DNA from: an uncultured Lachnospiraceae bacterium
Lineage (GTDB): Bacteria; Bacillota; Clostridia; Lachnospirales; Lachnospiraceae
Assembly (NCBI GenBank): GCA_946405625.1
Contig: CAMJHQ010000033.1
Coordinates: 1 to 38,743 of the forward strand
Length of the DNA stretch: 38,743 nt
Direction of reading: 5' to 3'
The position numbers and the translations under genes were made by a program. The first letter of the stretch is position 1; every line of letters starts with the position of its first letter. A model generated the notes under the pieces. The model was not told the origin of the DNA. It saw only the letters and a program-made list of their open reading frames with translations, and searched no databases. Shown here one piece after another: positions 6,929 to 15,011 of this stretch.

Positions 6929-8029
6929 TTACTGTCCCATCTGTTTAGCAACTTCTGCAGCGAAGTCCTCGTTCTTCTTCTCAAGTCCTTCACCTGTCTC
7001 GAAACGTACAAAGCTCTCGATCTCGAACTTGCATCCGTTAGCCTTAGCAACTGACTCAACATACTGCTTAACTGATTCCTTATCCTCAGCCTTAACATAT
7101 GTCTGATCCATAAGGCAGATTTCCTTGAAGTGCTTCTTTAAACGTCCGTCAACAAGACCTGCGAAGATCTTGTTCTCAACGTAAGCAGCCTTGTTATCCA
7201 TAGCAAGTCCTGCAAGAACAGCCTTAGCTTCATCTGAAAGGAAGTTGAAGAGGAACTTATTGTTCTTCTCAGCTTCGTAAGCCTTGATATCCTCATCATT
7301 CCAAAGCTTCTCTGATACAGCCTTGTTAAGAAGCTCATTAAGGATTGGCTTTGGAAGTGAAGCTGTATCGTTAAGTGAGCTGTCAACGATTGTATCCTTC
7401 TCCTTAGCCATGAAATCAGCTGTCATATCCTCGTCCTTTACAAACTGAGGATTCATAGCTGCGATCTGCATAGCTACGTTCTTCATAGCTTCCTTGATGT
7501 TGTCGTTAGGAGCATCACAAGCTGCCTTAACAAGAACACCGATCTTACCACCCATATGGATGTAAGAAACAACTACATCACCTGTAACCTTCTCAAATCT
7601 TCTGATTGTAAGGTTCTCACCGATCTTAGCGATCATTGCTGCATGCTGATCTGCAACTGTAGCATCAGGATTAACATCTGACTGAGCTGCGTTGAACTCA
7701 TCCATGTTAGCATAGTCGTTGTTATTTATCTGTGTAGCAAGAGCCTTTACATAGTCTGTAAATGTTTCGTTCTTTGCTACGAAGTCTGTCTCTGAATTTA
7801 CTTCTATAATAGTAGCTGTCTTGTCATCATCTGAGATAACTGTAGAAACAACACCTTCAGCTGCGATTCTTCCAGCCTTCTTTACTGCTGTTGCAAGTCC
7901 CTTCTTTCTAAGGAACTCTACAGCTGCGTCGAAATCTCCATCTGTCTCTGTAAGAGCCTTCTTACAGTCCATCATTCCGGCACCTGTCATTTCTCTAAGT
8001 GTCTTTACGTCTGAAGCTGAAATAGCCAT
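6929..8029 (-). CDS. tsf: Elongation factor Ts, extended form
   Basis: 366 aa, against 280-300 in E. coli and B. subtilis. The N-terminal UBA-like domain (MAISASDVKTLREMTGAGMMDCKKAL) and the nucleotide-exchange motif TDFVAKN (81-87) are intact, as is the C-terminal core (DGRLKKHFKEICLMDQTYVK, ~294-313). EF-Ts releases GDP from EF-Tu. The extra length is an insertion of about 60-70 residues at roughly 213-285 (DSSLNDTASLPKPILNEL through LAGLAMDNKAAYVENK), in the C-terminal half just before the conserved VDGRLKK block. It lies 104 nt downstream of rpsB with AGGAGG upstream, and ends at the convergent terminator. Confidence 0.96.
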   Translation of the reverse strand: MAISASDVKTLREMTGAGMMDCKKALTETDGDFDAAVEFLRKKGLATAVKKAGRIAAEGVVSTVISDDDKTATIIEVNSETDFVAKNETFTDYVKALATQINNNDYANMDEFNAAQSDVNPDATVADQHAAMIAKIGENLTIRRFEKVTGDVVVSYIHMGGKIGVLVKAACDAPNDNIKEAMKNVAMQIAAMNPQFVKDEDMTADFMAKEKDTIVDSSLNDTASLPKPILNELLNKAVSEKLWNDEDIKAYEAEKNNKFLFNFLSDEAKAVLAGLAMDNKAAYVENKIFAGLVDGRLKKHFKEICLMDQTYVKAEDKESVKQYVESVAKANGCKFEIESFVRFETGEGLEKKNEDFAAEVAKQMGQ

Positions 8030-8058
8030 TTTAATTTCCTCCTATACGAATATTGGTG

Positions 8059-8105
8059 ATTGACCCCCGCTGCAAACCGTCCAAAATGCAGCAGGCGGGA
8101 TCAAT
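8059..8105 (-). other. Intercistronic hairpin between rpsB and tsf
   Basis: ATTGA-cCCCCG-CTGCA can pair with TGCAGC-aGGCGGG-aTCAAT with small bulges. There is no U-run after it on the minus strand, so it looks like an RNA processing or stability element, or a partial attenuator, rather than a full terminator. Confidence 0.45.
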
Positions 8106-8133
8106 ATTAGAAACAATTTTATCTAAATACGGA

Positions 8134-8898
8134 TTACTCAGCGTCCTCAGCTGTCTCCTCTGCATCAACTGCCTCAACAGCTTCCTCTGCATCCTCTGCA
8201 TCAGCTGAAGAATCAGCACCCTGATTAGCTTCGATAACTGCATCTGCAAGCTTAGCAACGATAAGCTTTACTGCACGGATAGCATCATCGTTACCAGGGA
8301 TTACATAGTCAAGCTCTTCTGGATCGCAGTTTGTATCAGCGATTCCCATAAGAGGAATTCCGAGTGCCTGAGCTTCCTGTACACAAATTCTTTCCTTGTG
8401 AGGATCTACTACGAAGATCATATCAGGAACTCTCTTCATCTCCTTGATACCGCCAAGGTTCTTCTGAAGCTTCTCCATCTCCTTCTTGATCTTTACAACT
8501 TCCTTCTTAGGAAGAAGGTCAAATGTACCATCCTCTTCCATCTTCTCATACTTCTTAAGAGTATCAATTCTTGACTGGATTGTCTTGAAGTTTGTAAGCA
8601 TACCACCGAGCCATCTGTTGTTTACATAGTACATACCGCAACGATCAGCCTCTGACTGAACAGAATCCTGAGCCTGCTTCTTTGTACCAACGAAAAGGAT
8701 TGTACCACCGTCAGCTACACAATCAAATACTGCCTTGTAAGCCTCATCCATCTTTCCAACTGTCTTCTGAAGGTCGATGATGTGGATACCATTTCTCTCT
8801 GTGTAGATGAACTCATCCATCTTAGGATTCCATCTTCTTGTCTGGTGACCAAAGTGAACACCTGCCTCGAGTAACTGCTTCATTGAAATAACGCTCAT
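8134..8898 (-). CDS. rpsB: 30S ribosomal protein S2 with acidic tail
   Basis: 254 aa. Classical S2 motifs: [57 protein letters not shown], and [30 protein letters not shown]2 is a late-assembling 30S protein near the platform. After about residue 225 the chain becomes an acidic Ala/Glu/Asp tail of about 30 residues ([18 protein letters not shown]), matching the style of the NusA tail. AGGAGG lies just before the start. It is the first gene of rpsB-tsf, behind a long leader. Confidence 0.97.
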   Translation of the reverse strand: MSVISMKQLLEAGVHFGHQTRRWNPKMDEFIYTERNGIHIIDLQKTVGKMDEAYKAVFDCVADGGTILFVGTKKQAQDSVQSEADRCGMYYVNNRWLGGMLTNFKTIQSRIDTLKKYEKMEEDGTFDLLPKKEVVKIKKEMEKLQKNLGGIKEMKRVPDMIFVVDPHKERICVQEAQALGIPLMGIADTNCDPEELDYVIPGNDDAIRAVKLIVAKLADAVIEANQGADSSADAEDAEEAVEAVDAEETAEDAE

Positions 8899-9225
8899 TT
8901 TACTTACCTCCTGGTTTTTTAAAAATGTCTTCTGACAGCATATGTTATTTGGTTGAAAATGAATCGCTGAACATATTTAACAAATTCGGAATTAATCCGT
9001 GACCACTTGTGGGCTAAGGATTAATTATGAATTTGTTTAAATCCTGCGAAGCAGGATTTGTAAGAACATGAGTGAATCTTTGATTCACGAATGTTCTTCA
9101 ATATGTTAAACAAAATTCAACCGGTCGCGAAACTGTGGGCGTTAATCACAGCACCTGCGTATATGCCGCATGTAGTTTATGATGTCGGATAATCGCATGC
9201 CAAATAGACGGCCGCTACCGCATCA
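8899..9225 (-). ncRNA. Long structured 5' leader of rpsB (candidate S2 autoregulatory leader)
   Basis: The predicted start near 9225 leaves about 325 nt before the rpsB start codon with no convincing reading frame. The promoter-proximal half (9108-9225) holds several short GC-rich complementarities, e.g. CTGTG/CACAG around 9138-9158. The distal half (8962-9107) is a nested palindromic element that also occurs in part between serA and asd. Ribosomal protein operons often use such leaders for feedback, but I cannot match this to a named family. Confidence 0.5.
8962..9107. repeat. Three-hairpin palindromic element, copy 1 (rpsB leader)
   Basis: An outer stem AACATATT (8970-8977)/AATATGTT (9100-9107) encloses three hairpins. 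The first, 8980-9036, has ACAAATTC/GAATTTGT with an inner AATTAATCC/GGATTAATT. The second, 9039-9059, is a perfect 9-bp stem, AAATCCTGC-GAA-GCAGGATTT. The third, 9062-9098, has AAGAACAT/ATGTTCTT with an inner TGAATC/GATTCA. It is bordered by AATCGCTGAAC (8962-8972), which recurs in copy 2 at 30100-30110. Confidence 0.75.
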
Positions 9226-9231
9226 AGCACG

Positions 9232-9260
9232 ATAATAACATAATAAAAAACCATATGCAA
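9232..9260 (-). promoter_or_regulatory. Strong sigma-A promoter of rpsB-tsf
   Basis: Minus strand: -35 TTGCAT (9255-9260), 17-nt spacer, -10 TATTAT (9232-9237) preceded by TGT (extended -10). It lies in the ~420-bp gap between the response regulator gene and rpsB, about 60 bp past the regulator stop. Confidence 0.75.
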
Positions 9261-9318
9261 GAAGATTTTTACTGTATTTAAAATACTTTTGATACCGTTC
9301 AAAAACATTTCCGTGAAA

Positions 9319-9939
9319 TCATAAACCACCTGACAGAGCTACAACAAGTTTCACTCTGTCATGAATTCCCGTCTTATCATAGATTGATGAGATATAATTC
9401 TTTACAGTTCCTTCGGAAATGTACAGCTTATCGGCAATCTGCTTATTGGTCAGTCCTTCCGCGAGAAGTGATGCGATCTCCCGCTCTCTTCCTGTCATCT
9501 CATCATACAGAGTTATCTCTTCATTCTTGTTCATCAACATCGTAAGCCTTTGCATCACCTTCGGATCAAGCACGCTTATTCCGTTCATAAGCTGACCTAC
9601 CGCTCCGAGAATAGCATCCTTGCCGCTGTCCTTGAGAAGATAACCGTCCGCGCCCTTACTTATTGCATCCGTTATATTCTTATCATCATAAAATGTTGTA
9701 AGCACAAGTATCTTTATCTCCGGATACATTCTTTTCATATGACCGATAAGCTCTATTCCGCCCATACCCTTCATATTGAGATCAACAAGAGCTATATCAC
9801 ATTTTGTTTTCTTCAGGATATCAAGTGCTTCTCTTCCGTCATGAGCTTTACCAACGATCTCCATATCATTGAGTGAAAGAATTATCTCCAGGCTGTCAAG
9901 CAGCATATTTTCATCATCCACGAGCAGTACTTTATACAT
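9319..9939 (-). CDS. NarL/LuxR-type two-component response regulator
   Basis: 206 aa from the preferred start. Receiver domain 1-120: acidic pair Asp8/Asp9, phospho-acceptor Asp53 (ALVDLNMKG), Thr81/82 and Lys103 (YLLKD). The C-terminal LuxR-type HTH (~140-206) reads MTGREREIASLLAEGLTNKQIADKLYISEGTVKNYISSIY. The start at 9937-9939 has AAGGAG 6 nt upstream; an in-frame ATG 18 nt upstream is less likely. It is the last gene of the ABC-transporter/kinase operon, 60 nt after the kinase. Probable partner: the adjacent histidine kinase. Probable target: its own transporter operon (inference). Confidence 0.93.
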   Translation of the reverse strand: MYKVLLVDDENMLLDSLEIILSLNDMEIVGKAHDGREALDILKKTKCDIALVDLNMKGMGGIELIGHMKRMYPEIKILVLTTFYDDKNITDAISKGADGYLLKDSGKDAILGAVGQLMNGISVLDPKVMQRLTMLMNKNEEITLYDEMTGREREIASLLAEGLTNKQIADKLYISEGTVKNYISSIYDKTGIHDRVKLVVALSGGL

Positions 9940-9999
9940 ACCGACTCCTTTCATCATTCATTTTAATCCAGTCAAATTTCGATTGTGACACGGAATAGT

Positions 10000-11166
10000 T
10001 TATTCACCGAGCGGAAGCTCGATCATCGAGAAGAAGCCTTCATCATTGTAAAAATCCGTCACGCCTCCGCAGCGTGCAGCATAAGACATCAGCTTCTTTA
10101 GTCCGAAGCCCTGACGTATCAGCTCGTCCTTAGTATCGTCATTATAATCACTGCTTCCATTATCCTTTACTTCAAGCCTTATATGAGCCGAGTCGCCCGA
10201 AAGCTTAACCATAAATGCGGTCGCCCCTCCATGCTTCACACCGTTGGTAAGAAATTCACTGAGCGCACCTGTCAGAAACTCAGCATGTTCTCTCGGAAGC
10301 ATCATATCTTCGGAATATATATCATATATCCTGTCACATGTAATTTCCGTATCCATTATGAACTCATCAATAATATTGTCAGTATAACACATCATATCTT
10401 TTACCGAAATATCTTCGTCTCCGGTATCGAGTGCTCTTACAGCACTTCTGATTGATTCAAGACTGCCCCTGATTCTGACGGCTGCATCATTCATTCTCTT
10501 ATGAGCCTCCTCAGGATTCTTATCAAAGAGCATATCCGCAGCATCCAGTGTCATTATTGCAGCCGTGATCGAATGTCCTACACTATTATGAATATTACGG
10601 CTTATATTTTCTCTCTCCATAAGCCTTGCATTTTTATCTATATAGAAGCTCTGTTGAGACAGCTCTCTGTTCTTCTTTATCTCATGCATTTCACTGAGGC
10701 TGTACCCTATCATCCTTCTGGCATTTTCACGTCGTTTCTCTTCGCTCTTTTGGAGAATCACCCTGACCATGACTATAATCCAGCTTATAAACTCTATCAG
10801 GAAAAGCCCCAATACCATTCTTGCTATGTTATATCTGCCGAAGGTTCCCGAAAAGATCATATGCACGGATGAATATACCGTATATATGATTCCCGAAGTC
10901 AGACATACCGGAAGCAGTTTAAGATTTACAATCGCGGCGATTGCAAGGAATCCCCACCATCCTCCGGATAAAACCGCAAAAAGGACAGCCACGAAAAGCT
11001 GACATATTCTGTAAAGCTTTTCGTGTCCATCCGTAAGATACTCGGCAGTTAAAAGGATCATCAGGATTCCTCCCAGCAGCAATTCCCAGAAAATGTATTT
11101 GGAAAATACCACCGATATGCATACGAGTAATATAATTATCAGATTTGATATAACGATGCTGATCAT
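10000..11166 (-). CDS. Sensor histidine kinase, HisKA_3 type
   Basis: 388 aa. About five membrane helices in residues 1-137 with only short loops, so an intramembrane-sensing architecture. A linker coiled coil (~138-185) leads to the H-box ENISRNIHNSVGHSI with His193 as phospho-site. The HATPase_c domain follows, with N-box EFLTNGVKHGG (Asn308), DNG (335-337) and GFGL (353-356). It should phosphorylate the adjacent NarL-type regulator. The ATG at 11164-11166 has no close Shine-Dalgarno sequence: the nearest is GGATGAGG, 15 or more nt upstream, which belongs to the palindromic repeat separating this gene from the upstream permease. The repeat may therefore have altered its translation. Confidence 0.92.
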   Translation of the reverse strand: MISIVISNLIIILLVCISVVFSKYIFWELLLGGILMILLTAEYLTDGHEKLYRICQLFVAVLFAVLSGGWWGFLAIAAIVNLKLLPVCLTSGIIYTVYSSVHMIFSGTFGRYNIARMVLGLFLIEFISWIIVMVRVILQKSEEKRRENARRMIGYSLSEMHEIKKNRELSQQSFYIDKNARLMERENISRNIHNSVGHSITAAIMTLDAADMLFDKNPEEAHKRMNDAAVRIRGSLESIRSAVRALDTGDEDISVKDMMCYTDNIIDEFIMDTEITCDRIYDIYSEDMMLPREHAEFLTGALSEFLTNGVKHGGATAFMVKLSGDSAHIRLEVKDNGSSDYNDDTKDELIRQGFGLKKLMSYAARCGGVTDFYNDEGFFSMIELPLGE

Positions 11167-11182
11167 ATTTTTCTTAATTCAC

Positions 11183-11226
11183 CTCATCCGCCCCTACGGG
11201 GCACCTTCCACAGATGGGAAGGCTTT
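11183..11226. repeat. Short palindromic interspersed repeat inside the ABC/two-component operon
   Basis: CTCATCCG is followed by GCCCC-TAC-GGGGC (11190-11202), a linker CA, and CCTTCC-N7-GGAAGG (11204-11222), ending in CTTT. I recognise this layout (CTCATCCG, variable hairpin, CACCTTCC...GGAAGGC) as a dispersed intergenic repeat common in gut Clostridia; I do not know a formal name. It abuts the stop codon of the permease gene: the TAA at 11225-11227 overlaps the end of the repeat. Confidence 0.7.
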
Positions 11227-12319
11227 AGAATTCTGTCACGTCGGCTTTTGCCATTCCTCTTCCCTTGGAAATGATCGTTGGGATCACGACCAGAACATTT
11301 GAAAGAAGGAACCCATACAATCCGATTTTTGAGAAATACGGAAGATATTTGCCATCCGGAATATAATACAGTTCATTTATCAGAAATGTAAATATTATTA
11401 TCACTGCTGCTCCGAAAAGAACTGCCAATAAATTCATCATTGAGATTTCAGATGCGCATTTCTTTAATATTCCCCTTTTTGTAATACCTATCGCTCTATA
11501 TATTCCGAACTCGTACACTCTCCTGATATACTGGCCTGTTATTACCGAGTTTACAACTATGGAAAGTACGACAGAGAGAAGTATGATCCCGCTGAAGAAT
11601 ATATAGAAAAACGGTTCAAACTGTCTTTCTATCTCATTTCGCATAGGTTCGTTTATCTGTGCTTTCCTGTCTCCGAGGCGATCGGCTATATAATCCCTCA
11701 GTTCATTCCCGGACATATCAGGACTCATAACATTAAGTCTGTAAACCACATCATCTCCCGGAATCACATAAAACAGTACGAAGCTTTCATCATCAATAAG
11801 CGCATCCAGTGTATATCTTCCTTCAATTATTTTATCCGTCGAGGAATCGATCACATCGCCTTTCTTAAGCCCGTAATGCTTTGCAAAGGTTTCAGACATA
11901 ACAACCGAATAGTCCTTGATATCCGTATAATCGCACTCTATACCAAATTGATCGAAAGCCTGTTTCATATCATCGACCGAGCTGAACACCATGGATGCGG
12001 TTCCCATTTCAAATCCCATAGTGCACTTCCACGGAAGTCCACGGTGTCCCCAGCCGGTTCTCGGCTGCACTATCAGTTTATCATCATTCTTCAGTTCATT
12101 ATAGAATTCCGTGAAATCATTATAATCCTCTGCCGAAGCCGGTGCATCAACAACACAGAGCTTATCGGAATATTCATTATAACTGTTCCAAAAATAGTAA
12201 ACACTGTCTATATAATTTCCCGCAAGAAATATGAATGTTGTAAGAAACAGCATAAAAATGATTATAATGGATTTTCTCTTATTCTCCTTGATATAATACA
12301 TTGCCGAAAATGGTCTCAT
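11225..12319 (-). CDS. FtsX/MacB-like ABC transporter permease (second permease)
   Basis: 364 aa. One N-terminal membrane helix (~14-35; KRKSIIIIFMLFLTTFIFLAGNYI), an extracytoplasmic domain (~40-235), then three C-terminal helices (~240-350), with RRVYEFGIYRAIGITKRGIL as the conserved FtsX-type cytoplasmic loop. This is the MacB/FtsX half-transporter architecture, acting with the adjacent ATPase. The start overlaps the ATPase stop by 4 nt (ATGA). The C-terminus KGRGMAKADVTEF matches the usual short tail of such permeases, so the repeat at the stop does not seem to have truncated it much. Substrate unknown. Confidence 0.88.
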   Translation of the reverse strand: MRPFSAMYYIKENKRKSIIIIFMLFLTTFIFLAGNYIDSVYYFWNSYNEYSDKLCVVDAPASAEDYNDFTEFYNELKNDDKLIVQPRTGWGHRGLPWKCTMGFEMGTASMVFSSVDDMKQAFDQFGIECDYTDIKDYSVVMSETFAKHYGLKKGDVIDSSTDKIIEGRYTLDALIDDESFVLFYVIPGDDVVYRLNVMSPDMSGNELRDYIADRLGDRKAQINEPMRNEIERQFEPFFYIFFSGIILLSVVLSIVVNSVITGQYIRRVYEFGIYRAIGITKRGILKKCASEISMMNLLAVLFGAAVIIIFTFLINELYYIPDGKYLPYFSKIGLYGFLLSNVLVVIPTIISKGRGMAKADVTEF

Positions 12320-12999
12320 GCCGACACCTCACTCTTTTCCGGTACACTGCTGATCTCACCGTCCCACATTTCTATTATCATATCAGTGTCCTTTAATATG
12401 CTTCTATCATGAGTAACAACCAGAACAAGCCTGTCCTTTGAATACTTCTTTAAAATCTTCATCACATTATATGCATTCTCATGATCAAGCGATGCTGTCG
12501 GTTCATCTGCAAAAATCACCTTCGGATCATTGATCATTGCTCTCGCTATAGAAACTCTCTGACTCTGTCCTCCCGAGAGTTTTGCCGGTTTCTTCTTAAA
12601 CTCTCTTTCCTTAAGCCCGAGATCCGACAGGATTTTCTCTGCTGTCTTTACCACTTCCCTGCTTTTATCCACTGATGCAACCAGAACATTATCAAGCGCA
12701 TTCATATACGGAACCAGATAATGTTTCTGGAATATAAAACCGAATTCCTTTCTTCTGAGCTTCTCTCTTACTCCGTTACTCACTTCGGTAAGTGAAGTTC
12801 CATTATACAAAATGCTTCCTTCAGTCGGAGTCTTAAGCGTAGATAAACAATACATAAGTGTACTCTTTCCGCTTCCCGAAGGTCCTATGATCCCGACAAG
12901 TCCGGTATCCGGGAGTGTCAGATCAAAGCCCTTAAGAGCATACATCTTCTCATCTGTATTCATATCATAGATCATGCTTATATTCTTAACTTCAAACAT
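12316..12999 (-). CDS. ABC transporter ATP-binding protein, MacB/LolD type
   Basis: 227 aa from the preferred start. Walker A GPSGSGKST (39-47), Q-loop Gln91 (FIFQKHYLVPYMN), signature LSGGQSQR (141-148), Walker B VIFADEPTASLD (Glu166) and switch His197 (VVTHDRS). It powers the two flanking FtsX-like permeases. The start at 12997-12999 has AGAGG 7 nt upstream, better than an ATG 15 nt earlier. It sits 11 nt after the first permease and overlaps the second by 4 nt, so the three are co-translated. Confidence 0.95.
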   Translation of the reverse strand: MFEVKNISMIYDMNTDEKMYALKGFDLTLPDTGLVGIIGPSGSGKSTLMYCLSTLKTPTEGSILYNGTSLTEVSNGVREKLRRKEFGFIFQKHYLVPYMNALDNVLVASVDKSREVVKTAEKILSDLGLKEREFKKKPAKLSGGQSQRVSIARAMINDPKVIFADEPTASLDHENAYNVMKILKKYSKDRLVLVVTHDRSILKDTDMIIEMWDGEISSVPEKSEVSA

Positions 13000-13010
13000 T
13001 TTAGTACCTC

Positions 13011-14174
13011 TCAATCTTCTATTGCATCTATTGTTTTTATATCATGTATATTCATCAGCACAGGAAGCTGCAGCATTCCCATAATGAAAATATATACCGC
13101 AACGATTCCGAAAATCCTGTCTCCGTAGAAAAGCCTGCTCACAAGGCCCTTCGGTTCAATAAGATATACATTTACCAGTCCTGCTATAGCCATGGAAAAA
13201 ACAAGACCGACTGCTATTCCGATTCCGAATATGATCAGCATTTCGCGGATTATCATTCCATATATGTCCCCCCTCGCATAGCCGATTGATGCATAGAGGC
13301 AGTATTCATTTACCCTGTTCCTCATAAAGGAGATATATGAAACCAAAACTGAAATCGCAAGGAATATGAGAACAACCGCAAAGATTACATCCAGTACTGA
13401 CTCTATCGTATTCTTAATATCACTCTGATATTGCATTTCCTGATTCACCACATCTAAAATCTCGTCCTTATCTGAAACAGTAATTCCTTGTTCGCGAAGT
13501 ATTTCCGTCATATCTGCTGCGGTTTCATCATTGAGGACCATTATGTACTCTCCGCTGTTTGTATGACCCATCGGCGTTCCTACACAGAACATTCCATCCG
13601 ACTCGATCACTCCGCAGATCTTAAAGGTTTCACCAAACCGGCCCTCCATAAACCAGCCACCGAGTGAAAGATTCTGATTCTTCATTACCGTTTTATCCAC
13701 AAGAACTTCCGCATCACCCTTTGGCATTTCACCTTCTATCAGCTTTGCTCCCGTATGCTCCAGAAACTCCGGAATCAGGTCTTCTGTTAGCAAAGGTACC
13801 TCGTAAGACCACTGTCCGATAACTGCCGAATAAACGCATTGAATAATCTGGATATAATATGCATTTTCAATTCCCGGATGTTTCTTTAATTCCTCTATTA
13901 TCTCGTTCCGTCTCTTATCAATAGCTTCTGCATACGCTTCCGATGTCTCATAATCTTCCCGGTTATTTATTCCCATCGATTCACCTGAAAGTGAAATGTA
14001 TGAAATCTTCTTAGGCATCTCAAACATAATAGGCTTGAAGCTTTCTATCGATGTTGCAAGCAGGACATATATCGTATATATAGCCATGAAAGAAACTGCA
14101 AGTGCAATTATCAGAACACCGGCTGTCTTCTTATTATTCCTGATATAGTTCCACGCCGATAACTTATTCCTCAT
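13011..14174 (-). CDS. FtsX/MacB-like ABC transporter permease (first permease)
   Basis: 387 aa. N-terminal helix (~18-41), large extracytoplasmic domain (~42-260), then three helices (~262-380) with RNRVNEYCLYASIGYARGDIYGMI as the FtsX loop. The C-terminus (MNIHDIKTIDAIED) is typical of FtsX-family permeases. With the second permease it would form a heterodimer around the ATPase. AAAGGAGG lies directly upstream of the ATG. It is the first gene of the five-gene operon (permease-ATPase-permease-kinase-regulator). The 221-bp spacer upstream holds the terminator of the previous gene; no compelling promoter stood out. Confidence 0.88.
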   Translation of the reverse strand: MRNKLSAWNYIRNNKKTAGVLIIALAVSFMAIYTIYVLLATSIESFKPIMFEMPKKISYISLSGESMGINNREDYETSEAYAEAIDKRRNEIIEELKKHPGIENAYYIQIIQCVYSAVIGQWSYEVPLLTEDLIPEFLEHTGAKLIEGEMPKGDAEVLVDKTVMKNQNLSLGGWFMEGRFGETFKICGVIESDGMFCVGTPMGHTNSGEYIMVLNDETAADMTEILREQGITVSDKDEILDVVNQEMQYQSDIKNTIESVLDVIFAVVLIFLAISVLVSYISFMRNRVNEYCLYASIGYARGDIYGMIIREMLIIFGIGIAVGLVFSMAIAGLVNVYLIEPKGLVSRLFYGDRIFGIVAVYIFIMGMLQLPVLMNIHDIKTIDAIED

Positions 14175-14307
14175 CTTTTCCTCCTTTTACTACCGGAACA
14201 CTCTTTCGATATTTTGAATCTTCCGTACTGCTTCCTGTAGCAAATCTGATTTTTAGAATCTATATAGATCAACCTTACAATAAGATAATATCTTCTCAGA
14301 CAATAAT

Positions 14308-14358
14308 AAAAAAGTGACCGCGGTCATAATTTCTTTTAAAAACTATGACTGCAGTCAC
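14308..14358 (-). terminator. Rho-independent terminator after the MltG-like gene
   Basis: GTGAC.GC.GTCATA arms at 14314-14328 and 14344-14358 form a 15-bp stem with one wobble and one mismatch. On the minus strand the stem is followed by a T6 run (14308-14313) and TATTATT. It ends the codY-DUF6115-MltG-like transcription unit. Confidence 0.8.
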
Positions 14359-14395
14359 GATATGCTTATATGATCATACTGTTTAAATATCAGGC

Positions 14396-15010
14396 TTACT
14401 CACCCTCTGTTGTAAGAACCTTTGCAAGATTCTCGAAGCTGTCTCCTGATTTTAAGCTAAAGCTTCCGACACGGAGCTGTGCATCATATCCGTTAGAGAT
14501 AAGGAATGCATTGAACTCATCCGCATCCTTAATGATACCATTTTCCTGAAGTGCTGCTGAAACATCTTCGGAACCCATACCGGATGTAACTTCAACTGTT
14601 ACATTTCCATCCTTTGATTCCTTCTTCTCCTCAGTTGCAGCCTCTTCGGTCTTTTCCTCTGTAGCCTTCTCTGTGGTAGCTTCAGTAGTCTTCTCTTCAG
14701 TTGCCTTTTCGGTGGTTGCTTCTGTCTTCTTCTCGGTTGTCGCCTCAGTAGTAGCCTCCGTCTTCTTCTCGGTGGTTGCTTCTGTTGTCGCCTCCGTTGT
14801 TGCCTCGGTAGCAGCCTCCGTCTTCTTCTCGGTAGCTGCCTCGGTGGTTGCTTCTGTTATCTCCTCTGTCGGAGCCTGAGTAACAGCCTCTGTTGAAACA
14901 GCAGGCTCACCTTCGGAAGAACTGCCGCCGGTCTTCCAGGCAGCGAACATGATAGAAACACCTATTATGATTCCTATTCCTATTCCTCTTAATAAATATT
15001 TTTTATTCAT
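14396..15010 (-). CDS. Membrane-anchored protein with MltG/YceG N-terminal-like domain and Thr-Glu-Ala linker
   Basis: 204 aa. A membrane anchor (~7-25) is followed by a low-complexity linker (~33-135) built from TEATTEK/TEAATE units, then a compact domain (~140-204; VEVTSGMGSEDVSAALQENG, DADEFNAFLISNGYDAQLRVGSFSL) resembling the LysM-like N-terminal part of MltG. The catalytic transglycosylase domain of full MltG is absent, so this is not expected to cut peptidoglycan. A peptidoglycan-binding or scaffolding role at the outer face is inferred. It starts 1 nt after the DUF6115-like gene, in one operon with codY. The linker is encoded by imperfect DNA repeats (14606-14914) that could vary in number. 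Confidence 0.75.
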   Translation of the reverse strand: MNKKYLLRGIGIGIIIGVSIMFAAWKTGGSSSEGEPAVSTEAVTQAPTEEITEATTEAATEKKTEAATEATTEATTEATTEKKTEATTEATTEKKTEATTEKATEEKTTEATTEKATEEKTEEAATEEKKESKDGNVTVEVTSGMGSEDVSAALQENGIIKDADEFNAFLISNGYDAQLRVGSFSLKSGDSFENLAKVLTTEGE

Positions 15011-15011
15011 T

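Noticed and set aside
14673-14879. Plus-strand Val/Ser/Ala-rich frame
   Set aside because: Antisense of the Thr-Glu-Ala linker of the MltG-like gene.
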